Shown here in pieces: positions 1 through 6,107 of a stretch of DNA of 11,544 nucleotides (within the stretch, counting starts at the first letter, position 1; every line of letters begins with the position of its first letter). The stretch is taken from positions 1 through 11,544 of the forward strand of contig JALTMS010000527.1 of assembly GCA_027001345.1 (NCBI GenBank), in the 5' to 3' direction. The position numbers and the translations under genes were made by a program. Under the pieces are notes generated by a model. The model was not told where the DNA came from. It saw only the letters and a list, made by a program, of their open reading frames with translations, and did no database searches. The stretch is from Acidobacteriota bacterium (GTDB taxonomy: Bacteria; Acidobacteriota; Polarisedimenticolia; J045).

Positions 1-642
1 GTTCAGCCGCGCCTTGAGGCTACCTCGGCGCTGCTGGAGGGTGGTGATCGTTTCGAGCAGTCTGGAAATCTCCACCTGGGCGCGAAAGACATCCTGTTGA
101 ATGCCCTTGCCGACCTCGTAGCGGACTGCTGCCGTGCGCTCGAACTGTATCAGGGTCTTGCGGGTGCGGCGGACGATCTTGAGCGACTCGATCACGAAGG
201 ACAGCTCGAAGAAGGTTGCCTTGACCTCGGAGAGCACGCGCAGCTCGATCAGCCGCTGCTGGCGCTCGGCGCGCCAGACGCCTCGCTCTTCGATCTCGCC
301 CCGCAGGCTGAGCTTGCCGGGGTAAGGAATCTCCTGAGAAAAGCCCAGACTCAGGCCGGCGGCGGGATCATCGCCGACGGTGTAGTCGCCGAGCCCGGAG
401 TTGCGCACGGTCAGGTCCACCCGTGGGTTGGGAAGTGTCCGGGCAGGGGACGGGCGCGCTCGAGCGGAGTCCACGGCGAGGCGTGCTGCGAGAATATCGG
501 GGTTGGTTTCCCGCGCCACCTCCAGGAGTTCCGACAAACGCAGCGGCGTCGCGGTAAGGGGGGAGTCCTGAGCGCCTGCCGGGCCGACCAGGAAAGGCCC
601 GGCACTCAGCAAAAGCCAGCAGATCAGACACCGTTTGTCGAT
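1..642 (-). CDS. TolC-family outer-membrane efflux protein, CzcC/CusC-like (N-terminal 214 residues, cut by window edge)
   Basis: This is the start of an outer-membrane factor, which forms the trimeric exit channel of a tripartite efflux pump. Residues 1-24 form a Sec signal peptide (DKR n-region, hydrophobic core CLICWLLLSAGPFLVG, cleavage near AGA-QD). The mature N-terminus reads LSELLEVARETNPDILAAR, the usual opening of the OEP fold (leucine-rich helix, then NPD/NPE). SQEIPYPGKLSLRGEIEER at about 102-120 is a strong hallmark of CzcC/CusC-type heavy-metal outer-membrane factors. Two long amphipathic helices follow (about 125-175 and 180-214). No in-frame ATG, GTG or TTG leaves a full signal peptide. 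The best start is ATC at 642-640, six bases after a perfect AGGAGG and directly downstream of an in-frame TAA. About half the protein lies beyond position 1. It follows the vWA lipoprotein gene by 120 bp on the same strand. By family habit an adaptor and an RND permease should come next, off the window. The TolC identity is firm; the metal specificity is inference. Confidence 0.88.
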   Translation of the reverse strand, partial: MDKRCLICWLLLSAGPFLVGPAGAQDSPLTATPLRLSELLEVARETNPDILAARLAVDSARARPSPARTLPNPRVDLTVRNSGLGDYTVGDDPAAGLSLGFSQEIPYPGKLSLRGEIEERGVWRAERQQRLIELRVLSEVKATFFELSFVIESLKIVRRTRKTLIQFERTAAVRYEVGKGIQQDVFRAQVEISRLLETITTLQQRRGSLKARLN

Positions 643-648
643 TTTTTA

Positions 649-654
649 CCTCCT
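649..654 (-). promoter_or_regulatory. Perfect Shine-Dalgarno AGGAGG that fixes the ATC start
   Basis: On the minus strand AGGAGG is followed by TAAAAA and then ATC, a six-base spacing that is optimal for initiation at the ATC. The TAA lies in the TolC frame, so no start further upstream is possible in that frame. The next candidate starts (CTG at codon 6, TTG at codon 11) would remove the positively charged n-region of the signal peptide. The ribosome binding site is therefore the main evidence for a non-canonical start, unless the third base of the codon is a sequencing error or a recent mutation from ATG. Confidence 0.8.
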
Positions 655-717
655 GCCAGGAATCGCCGCTGCCAGCGCCCTTTTTCGGATCAGTTTCGAG
701 GTGGCCGCGAGCGATAT

Positions 718-739
718 GGCCTGGATGCTACTCCAGGCC
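718..739 (-). terminator. Perfect 8-bp inverted repeat, candidate terminator or attenuator
   Basis: GGCCTGGA and TCCAGGCC form a perfect 8-bp stem with a six-base loop. The element sits in the 120-bp gap between the stop of the vWA lipoprotein gene (763) and the TolC ribosome binding site (649). No U-run follows on either strand, so it is not a canonical intrinsic terminator. It could be a Rho-type or GC-rich terminator, an mRNA-stabilising 3' stem for the upstream transcript, or a DNA-binding site ahead of the TolC gene. The stem is directly visible; its role is inference. Confidence 0.4.
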
Positions 740-762
740 CGGCGGCGGAACAACCGAGGCCG

Positions 763-3399
763 TCAGTGTTCTGGAGATCGTCGCGGGTAGTGGCGAGGCC
801 GGCGGTGGCTTTTCGGCGTGACGCTGGCAGAACCCTCGTCGGCGGGCGCCGACCAGGACCCGGCGCGGCGACGCAGGCGATAGAGCTTGTACTGGACTTC
901 CTTCCGCAAGTCGCCCGAGAGGGTTTCGTGGTGAGGTCCGCCGTGATCGAGACGGTGCCGCAATTCCATCACGCAGTGTTCGAAAACCTCGGCCAGCGAA
1001 GTGATCTCCGGGTCGTCGGCCGATCCGGCCCAGCGGCCGAGTGCGTCGAGCCGAGCTTCGAGAAAGTCTATCGTATCTTCGATCGAGGTCCGATCGCCGC
1101 TCTTCTCGGCCAGCAGCATCACGTCCATTGCGGCGAGGATGTCGAGGTACTGCTCGACCCGTGTGGGCGCGGCGGAGGCGCGGGCTGCAGGACCGGGGCT
1201 GTAGCTCACCTCGAGGGGCACGGAGGTCTCGACACGCCGGACCTGGTCGGAAACGTCATCGTAGCGCAGGCGAATCGTGCCCAGATGCGTCTGGCGGCGG
1301 TCGGGGAGCGGACGAAGGGCAAAGCCGACCAGGCTGCGAGCACCGGCGGCGAGGTTTCCGAGTTTGAAGCGCAGGCCGTCGCCCTCGGGTGTTGCCGGCA
1401 TGCCGAAGGTGTCGGCGATCTCCACCCCTCGGGCCGGCTCGAGCACCAGGGAGACGTTCTGGGCCACGACGGTGGACAACTCCTGGAGTTCCTGGAGGAA
1501 GACCTGCGGGAGTTCGTCGGGGTCCGAGACGTAGTAGTAATTGCCCTGGCCGCCGGTGGCGATGGCCAGCAGCATGTCCTCGTCGAAGCGCTGGCCCAGG
1601 CCGACGGTCGAAACCGTGATTCCTCGAGCCGAGGACTGGGCGGCGAAGCGAGCCAGCGCCTCGCTGTTGATCACGCCTTGATTGGCCAGCCCGTCGGAAA
1701 GCAGGACGAGCCGGTTGATGCCGTTGTCCTCGAAGTGCCGGCCGAGCACGTCGGCCGCCTCGAACAGGCCCGCGCTGAGGTTCGTCGTTCCCATGGCGTC
1801 CATCATCTCGAGGTGATGGTCGATCAGCAGGCGGTCATGGATCGATCCGTTTTCCACGAGTACTTGGGCTTCGTTGGAATAGCTGACCACGGTCAGATGG
1901 TCGACGGGAGAGAGATTGGCGGTGACCAGGCGAACCGCCTGCTTGACGTACTCGAGTTTTCCTTCATCGGCCATCGAACCGCTGCGGTCGAGCACCAAGG
2001 CGAGATTCAATGGCCGTCGGCGCGGCAACTCCCGGCTGGGGGCACGGAGATCGACGAGGAATCCGACATCTCCGCCCTGGTCGATCACTTCGCGGGAGAG
2101 CTGGCTGACCGCCGATTCGACAGACAGTTCGAGGGCGCCTCCGGGTTCTCGAGCGGCGACCGGTGGTGCGAGTGCGGGAGCTTCCAACAGTGTCGCGGGT
2201 GCCGAGGGCTGGTCGAAGAAGGTCGGCGACGGGAGGCTCGCAGAGGAAAGGGCCGCCACCGGCGAAGCGCCGGCTCCGGGGAGGGAGACGCTCAGCCGCT
2301 CGAGGGGTCCGAGGGCGGTGCGAAAACCCTGGGGGAGGTCGCTCCTGCCGTCGCCGACGGACAGCAGCCGTGCCCGGTCCACGCTCACGCGCGCTGGTGG
2401 AGGTGCGGCACCCTTCCAGCCGGGAGGAAGCGAGATACGCGCCACGCCGTCTCCGTCGGTGGTGGCGGGCTCCGTGCGTGGTGGACCGCCGGTGCCGTAG
2501 TGCACGCGCAGCGGCAGCCCGGCTAGAGGTATCGACTTGCCTTTCCAGCGGAGTACGGCGCGGACTTCGCGCCGATCCGTTTCGGGCTGCTGGTCATCGG
2601 CTTCGGCGGTTTGCAGCTCGATCGAAGTCGACAGGTCCGCCACTTCGGCCTGCAACCGCTGATTGAGGCCATCGACCGCCCACTGGCCTTCGAGGAGTCG
2701 TGCGGCCTGCAGCCAGCGTCGCAGGGCGGGGCCGGCCTCACCGGCCTCGGCGAGCTGGCTTCCCTTTTCGACGAGCGAGGCCGCCAGATCGAGCCGGGCC
2801 TGGCGGTCGTCGCGCAGCCGCTGCTCCTCCTCGTTGACGATCTGCCAGGGGATCCGCAGCAGGACGAAAACGTCGAAGCTGTCCTGTGCGCCCGCAGCCC
2901 TCGCCGAGCGTGAACGCTCGTAGTACATCTCGAGCAGTCGTCCCTGCGCCAGGCGTCCCTGTCCTTCGGAGGTGATGCGGCTGACCAGCCGGGTCGTCAG
3001 TTCGGTTCTCGATTCCTTGTAGCTGACTTCGGCTCGGATGCCGAGATAGTTGACGACCTCCTCGATGGCAGCGGCCAGGGCCTGGGACTTGCCGTCTTCG
3101 AGGGAGGTGGCGCCGGTGGCGATGCCGGTGGCGAAGAAGTAGCGGGGATCCTCCGGAATCTGGGTGATCCAGGCCGGTTTTTTCTTCGCAGAACGTTCGA
3201 TACGCCGTGCGTCCGAGACGCCGGGTCTCGACAGCGGCGCCGTACATGCCGCTGTCAGGATCAGGGCGACCATCGATATGCCCGCCCAGCACCATCTCGC
3301 GTGCCGTCCTGCGGCGGCGGAGCCGCGAAGCGGCCGGCGCAGTGGGGCCAATGCCGGGCGCTTCGACTCGCGGCGCATGGGTTGCTTGTCGGCGCTCAT
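763..3399 (-). CDS. Large lipoprotein: LPP20-like module fused to a von Willebrand factor A domain
   Basis: This predicted 878-residue envelope lipoprotein has no assigned reaction. The hydrophobic stretch ISMVALILTAAC ends in a lipobox with Cys52; Thr at +2 favours the outer membrane. Residues 75-133 (PAWITQ, then FATGIATGATSLEDGKSQALAAAIEEV, in pieces) and the strand FDVFVLLRIPW near 175-185 match the adjacent LPP20-like lipoprotein. A helical stretch follows (about 186-265), then a beta-sandwich-like segment around 280-330 (VRAVLRWKGKSIPLAGLPLR, a carboxypeptidase-regulatory or Ig-like look) and a Pro/Ala/Ser-rich linker (about 371-421). The vWA domain spans about 463-650 with a complete MIDAS: DRSGS (D471, S473, S475), TT at 538-539 and SDG (D569). 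A beta-rich, then helical, C-terminus recalls YfbK-type vWA proteins. I chose ATG 3399; a GTG at 3471 has no ribosome binding site and ATG 3378 is an alternative. The signal n-region is unusually long (about 40 residues) and Arg-rich. Domains are confident; the role is unknown. Confidence 0.85.
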   Translation of the reverse strand: MSADKQPMRRESKRPALAPLRRPLRGSAAAGRHARWCWAGISMVALILTAACTAPLSRPGVSDARRIERSAKKKPAWITQIPEDPRYFFATGIATGATSLEDGKSQALAAAIEEVVNYLGIRAEVSYKESRTELTTRLVSRITSEGQGRLAQGRLLEMYYERSRSARAAGAQDSFDVFVLLRIPWQIVNEEEQRLRDDRQARLDLAASLVEKGSQLAEAGEAGPALRRWLQAARLLEGQWAVDGLNQRLQAEVADLSTSIELQTAEADDQQPETDRREVRAVLRWKGKSIPLAGLPLRVHYGTGGPPRTEPATTDGDGVARISLPPGWKGAAPPPARVSVDRARLLSVGDGRSDLPQGFRTALGPLERLSVSLPGAGASPVAALSSASLPSPTFFDQPSAPATLLEAPALAPPVAAREPGGALELSVESAVSQLSREVIDQGGDVGFLVDLRAPSRELPRRRPLNLALVLDRSGSMADEGKLEYVKQAVRLVTANLSPVDHLTVVSYSNEAQVLVENGSIHDRLLIDHHLEMMDAMGTTNLSAGLFEAADVLGRHFEDNGINRLVLLSDGLANQGVINSEALARFAAQSSARGITVSTVGLGQRFDEDMLLAIATGGQGNYYYVSDPDELPQVFLQELQELSTVVAQNVSLVLEPARGVEIADTFGMPATPEGDGLRFKLGNLAAGARSLVGFALRPLPDRRQTHLGTIRLRYDDVSDQVRRVETSVPLEVSYSPGPAARASAAPTRVEQYLDILAAMDVMLLAEKSGDRTSIEDTIDFLEARLDALGRWAGSADDPEITSLAEVFEHCVMELRHRLDHGGPHHETLSGDLRKEVQYKLYRLRRRAGSWSAPADEGSASVTPKSHRRPRHYPRRSPEH

Positions 3400-3535
3400 C
3401 GTCTTTCGAGCACGGGGCCGGCCGGCGGCCACCCCGATCTCCTCTCCACGGTGCCCGGGGTTCGTCCCCACGTTCGCCCGGGCCTTCGGGTGGGCTTCGA
3501 GGTCGGGCTCAGCTCTGGGGCATGAGCCGGTCGGC

Positions 3536-4147
3536 TCACTCGCCGCTGAGCTGACGCCGAACCTCTTCGGCCAGAGCCCGCTCCGCGTCGGAATCAGCTT
3601 CTTTGACCGACCGGGTCAGGGCCGCGTTTCTCGCCATTTGCACGCTGGCCAGCGGCACCGACAGACGCACGAAACACTGGTACTTGTGGTCGATGCCGCC
3701 GTAGGTCTTGACAGCGATCTTGTTCCAGTACTCGTCTTCGGGAGTCATTCCCGTGATGTCGATGTTTTCCGTCGTCCACGCGATGACGCTTTCCATGTAG
3801 CGCGAGACCTGCATGCCGGAGGCAGTGGATCCGCGCAGGGCTTCGGAGAACTCCGAACGCGCCTTGACCTTCACCGCCTCGACCAGGTTCTGCACCGCGT
3901 TGGCCTTGGCCTGTCGCAGACAGATCCCCAGGTCCGAAGCCCCGCTCGCCTGGCCCTTGAACAGCAGCCGGTCCTTCTTTTCGACGAACGGGTCTTTGAC
4001 CCAGCTCGGGGCCTTGGCCTTCCCGGGATAGTGCTCGACCACCCGTTCCTCGCCGGGCTCGAGCCGGGCCAGGCGGGCGGTCGAAGAGCAGCCGAGAGCC
4101 AGCACTGTGATGACGACGAGGGCCGATACGATCAGACTCTTGCTCAT
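3536..4147 (-). CDS. LPP20-like lipoprotein
   Basis: This small predicted lipoprotein has 203 residues. The signal peptide MSKSLIVSALVVITVLALGC has a clean lipobox (LALGC, Cys20); Ser at +2 predicts outer-membrane anchoring. The mature part carries an LPP20-like module: PSWVKDP at 47-53, FKGQASGASDLGICLRQAKA at 63-82 with a helix through about 95, and a final beta strand YQCFVRLSVP at 156-165. A charged helix ends the protein. The start at 4147 is set by GGAGG seven bases upstream of ATG. The gene is first on its strand, with a promoter-like element 33 bases ahead, and the larger vWA lipoprotein follows after 136 bp. The two share the same module, which points to duplication within one unit. 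LPP20 was first known as a Helicobacter lipoprotein, and the fold is widespread with no general biochemical role. Lipoprotein status is firm; function is unknown. Confidence 0.85.
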   Translation of the reverse strand: MSKSLIVSALVVITVLALGCSSTARLARLEPGEERVVEHYPGKAKAPSWVKDPFVEKKDRLLFKGQASGASDLGICLRQAKANAVQNLVEAVKVKARSEFSEALRGSTASGMQVSRYMESVIAWTTENIDITGMTPEDEYWNKIAVKTYGGIDHKYQCFVRLSVPLASVQMARNAALTRSVKEADSDAERALAEEVRRQLSGE

Positions 4148-4179
4148 GGTTTGCCCTCCAGTGGAAAGACTGTCTGTTG

Positions 4180-4208
4180 AGTAGACCACCATTGCCCATC
4201 GCAGACAA
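4180..4208 (-). promoter_or_regulatory. Candidate sigma70-type promoter for the lipoprotein unit
   Basis: On the minus strand TTGTCT (4208-4203) and TCTACT (4185-4180) are separated by exactly 17 bases, each matching the sigma70 consensus at four of six positions. The -10 box lies about 32 bases before the ATG at 4147, leaving room for a short leader that includes the GGAGG. This is a plausible but modest match found by eye in high-GC DNA. Confidence 0.4.
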
Positions 4209-4506
4209 TGTGCAATTCGCTGGGGAACCCGAGCTGGTGGGCGAGCGCCGCGTGCTGCACTTGCCCTGGATATCATGCCCCGGCTGTGGTGAACGCGGGC
4301 CACAAGGGGCGGAAATCTCGTCTTGGCGGTGGTTTGTGAATCGGTTGCCCCGTCCTGCGGTATTCGCTTCGACCACGCTCGGGCACTTCGATCCGAGGTA
4401 CGGGAGAGATGTAAATGTTTTGTGTCCGGAGCGCGGGGAGTGCTGAATCGACGGCCGCCGCACCGCCGTCACGAGGCCAGCGACCGGTTGGGAGTGGCGG
4501 AAGCCC

Positions 4507-4538
4507 TTGACTCGATACCCGGGTATGGGGGGTATGCT
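4507..4538 (+). promoter_or_regulatory. Promoter with 20-bp spacer and 12-bp dyad; candidate metal-sensor (MerR- or CsoR-type) operator
   Basis: TTGACT (4507-4512) and TATGCT (4533-4538) are 20 bp apart, longer than the usual 17. The spacer contains the perfect palindrome ATACCCGGGTAT (4515-4526), followed by GGGGGGTAT that supplies a third GGGTAT half-site. Overlong spacers with an internal dyad are typical of MerR-family activated metal promoters; the mercury promoter likewise begins TTGACT and then a dyad. ATACCC/GGGTAT half-sites also recall CsoR-type copper operators. Either reading fits control of the HMA-like gene that starts 113 bases downstream. No regulator gene is in the window, so the binding protein is unknown. 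Confidence 0.45.
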
Positions 4539-4651
4539 GCGGTGGTCCTGCCGGTCGAGGCCGGTGAAGGCTTCCCGGGGTCAGACGCCGCCGGCGGCTT
4601 GCAGACCAGAGCGGGGATGCGACCCGGGCGGGCAGTGAGAGGAGTTCGGTG

Positions 4652-5221
4652 ATGCAGCGAGGAGTCCTGATCGTTTCGTTGGCGCTTCTGGCGGTCGGAT
4701 CCGTGTTGGCCGGCGGCAAGCGGGTGACGGTTCACGTCGAGGGGGTCGTGTGTCCCTTCTGCACTTTCAACCTGGAAAAGCGGATCAAGACCCTCGAGGG
4801 GGCGGCCGAGCCACTCCGCTGGCAGGCCAGTATCGAGAAGGGCATCTCCAGCTTCGAGTGGAAGGAGGATGTCCCAGTCGACGCGCTGAAGATCCGGGAA
4901 GAGATACGCAGGGCGGGGTTCACCGCCGATCGAGTGGAGGTCGCTCTGGGAGGAACTCGAGCGCCAGCGGCGCGCTCGGAGGTCGTGGTGGCCCTCGAGG
5001 CTCTGAGTTGCGAGCAGTGCTCTCCCGGAGTGTTGCAATCGGTCGCGGGATTGCCGGGGGTGGTGCGGATCGCAGTCGATTTCGATGCCCGCCGGATGCG
5101 TATCCTCTTCGCTGGCGCCGCCGCGGAGACCGCTCTGATTCGCAACACCCTGGAGAGCGCCGGCTACGTGGTTGTGGCTGCGGAGTCCAGCGCCTTGCCG
5201 GACGCAGCCGGCAGGCCCTGA
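4652..5221 (+). CDS. Secreted protein with two HMA-like (heavy-metal-associated) modules
   Basis: This predicted 189-residue periplasmic protein probably binds soft metal ions such as Cu(I) or Hg(II). A signal peptide (MQRGVLIVSLALLAVGSVLA, cleavage near residue 20) is followed by two ferredoxin-like HMA modules. The first (about 24-95) carries VVCPFCTFNLEKRIK with Cys34 and Cys37 and ends in IREEIRRAGF. The second (about 109-175) carries LSCEQCSPGVLQSVAGLPGV with Cys120 and Cys123 and ends in IRNTLESAGY. Both keep the CxxC, the following helix and the terminal aGF/aGY motif, but neither has the full GMTCxxC signature of classic copper chaperones. GAGAGGAG seven bases before ATG 4652 supports this start over the GTG at 4649. 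The beta-barrel gene follows 48 bp downstream, probably cotranscribed, and a dyad-bearing promoter lies upstream. Metal binding is likely from the motifs; which metal, and whether the protein carries or senses it, is inference. Confidence 0.82.
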   Translation: MQRGVLIVSLALLAVGSVLAGGKRVTVHVEGVVCPFCTFNLEKRIKTLEGAAEPLRWQASIEKGISSFEWKEDVPVDALKIREEIRRAGFTADRVEVALGGTRAPAARSEVVVALEALSCEQCSPGVLQSVAGLPGVVRIAVDFDARRMRILFAGAAAETALIRNTLESAGYVVVAAESSALPDAAGRP

Positions 5222-5269
5222 GCCGGAGCCGAACCGATGCGATGCTGTGTGCGAAAAGGGAAGATCGAG

Positions 5270-6088
5270 ATGAATGGGTCACGAATCCGCTTCCCGAATG
5301 TCGCGGTGGCTCTGCTTGCAGCCGGCGGGGCCGTGATGGCCGCGGGTCTCAATACCGACGTGGCCCTGACTCCACCGGAGGGTGGGACGATCATCCGGGT
5401 GCAGTGGCGCCAGAGCGAAACGGTGGACGATCCGACGCTCCTCGGCCGCCATGTCGAGATGGGTGTCGTGCCGATCACGCTGGTCCATGGCTTGACCGCG
5501 AATCTCACCCTCCTGGGCACGCTCCCGGTGATCCGCAGGGAGGTTCGCTTCGGTTCCGGCGCAGGCGACGATGCTTCGGGTGTGGGGGATCTTGGAGTGC
5601 TGGTCAAGTACCGCTTTTTCCAGGACGACCAGCCGGGACGGACCACGCGCTGGGCCGCGCTGGTCGGAGCGGAGCTGCCGAGCTACGACGATCGCCTGTC
5701 GAGCGAGAGTTTCGATCCGATCATCGGCGTCGTCTGGACCCGGCAGCGCCCCCGATGGTGGCTCGATGCGGACCTGGTCTACAAGCTCAATACTGCAGGA
5801 GGGGCGGCCGGCGAAGACCAGGTGCGGGCCGATACCGCACTTTCGCTCCGACTCTGGAGCGGCGAGGGGGGGACGATCGGACCCTGGGGGCTGTACGCTG
5901 TCGGCGAGATCAATGCGAGGTTCCTCACCGACGGCAGCAGGCAGGTCTTCGTCTCTCCGGGTATCCAGTGGATCATGCCCCGCTGGATTCTCGAAGCCGG
6001 CCTCCAGCTCCCGATCCACCAGGAAGTGGCTTCCCCACGCCTCGACGCCGAGGAAACCCTCGTGCTCTCCACCAGGTTTCAGTTCTGA
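5270..6088 (+). CDS. Outer-membrane beta-barrel-like protein (possibly Phenol_MetA_deg / transporter-like family)
   Basis: This predicted 272-residue exported protein has a signal peptide (MNGSRIRFPNVAVALLAAGG through AVMAA, cleavage near residue 25). The rest alternates short amphipathic strands with Gly/Asp turns, for example VEMGVVPITLVHGLTANLTL, GVGDLGVLVKYRFF, WAALVGAELPSY, RWWLDADLVYKL, GLYAVGEINARF and LVLSTRFQF. The terminal Phe is the usual BAM-recognition signal of outer-membrane barrels. GVGDLGVLVKYRFF followed by AELPSYD resembles MetA-pathway-of-phenol-degradation proteins, but I could not test this, and that family name says little about substrate. ATG 5270 follows AAGGGA at a workable distance and gives a compact signal peptide. 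ATG 5237 would add eleven residues including two cysteines (MRCCVRKGKIE) and is less likely. Cotranscription with the HMA-like gene suggests a role in metal passage or metal stress at the outer membrane. It converges on the RND gene with only 19 bp between stop codons. Confidence 0.75.
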   Translation: MNGSRIRFPNVAVALLAAGGAVMAAGLNTDVALTPPEGGTIIRVQWRQSETVDDPTLLGRHVEMGVVPITLVHGLTANLTLLGTLPVIRREVRFGSGAGDDASGVGDLGVLVKYRFFQDDQPGRTTRWAALVGAELPSYDDRLSSESFDPIIGVVWTRQRPRWWLDADLVYKLNTAGGAAGEDQVRADTALSLRLWSGEGGTIGPWGLYAVGEINARFLTDGSRQVFVSPGIQWIMPRWILEAGLQLPIHQEVASPRLDAEETLVLSTRFQF

Positions 6089-6107
6089 GACGAACCACTC
6101 GGGCGAA

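Larger units (their letters stand above)
4148..4651. other. 504-bp divergent intergenic region
   Basis: No convincing gene is visible between the divergent lipoprotein and HMA-like genes. It holds a promoter-like element for the minus-strand unit (4180-4208) and a promoter with a dyad for the plus-strand unit (4507-4538). It also contains a locally AT-rich patch around 4408-4425 and a GC palindrome GCCGCCGGCGGC at 4587-4598 in the leader of the HMA-like gene. An open frame from a TTG at 4177 to 4446 has mixed third-position bases unlike the real genes here, so I do not call it. No tRNA or obvious riboswitch was seen. Confidence 0.6.

Noticed and set aside
97..2526. 809-residue plus-strand open frame antisense to the TolC and vWA lipoprotein genes
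   Set aside because: It shows no recognisable domain, has low-complexity composition and lies opposite two genes with clear family motifs. Long antisense frames are expected in DNA of this GC content.
3400..3535. Short stem GAGCC/GGCTC near 3524-3537 as a terminator between the two lipoprotein genes
   Set aside because: It has only five base pairs, overlaps the stop codon of the small lipoprotein, and lacks a U-run.
4177..4446. Possible small plus-strand protein with CPGCG and CPERGEC motifs
   Set aside because: It starts at TTG with a weak ribosome binding site, third codon positions are mixed rather than strongly G/C as in the real genes, and it overlaps the likely promoter of the lipoprotein unit.
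4545..4640. Leader of the HMA-like gene resembling parts of a cobalamin riboswitch (CCGGTGAAGGC and nearby GC stems)
   Set aside because: The conserved GGGAA and B12-box segments are missing and the downstream gene has no link to cobalamin.
6089..6107. Bidirectional terminator between the convergent barrel and RND genes
   Set aside because: The 19-bp gap contains no inverted repeat or T-run; termination there is not visible in the sequence.
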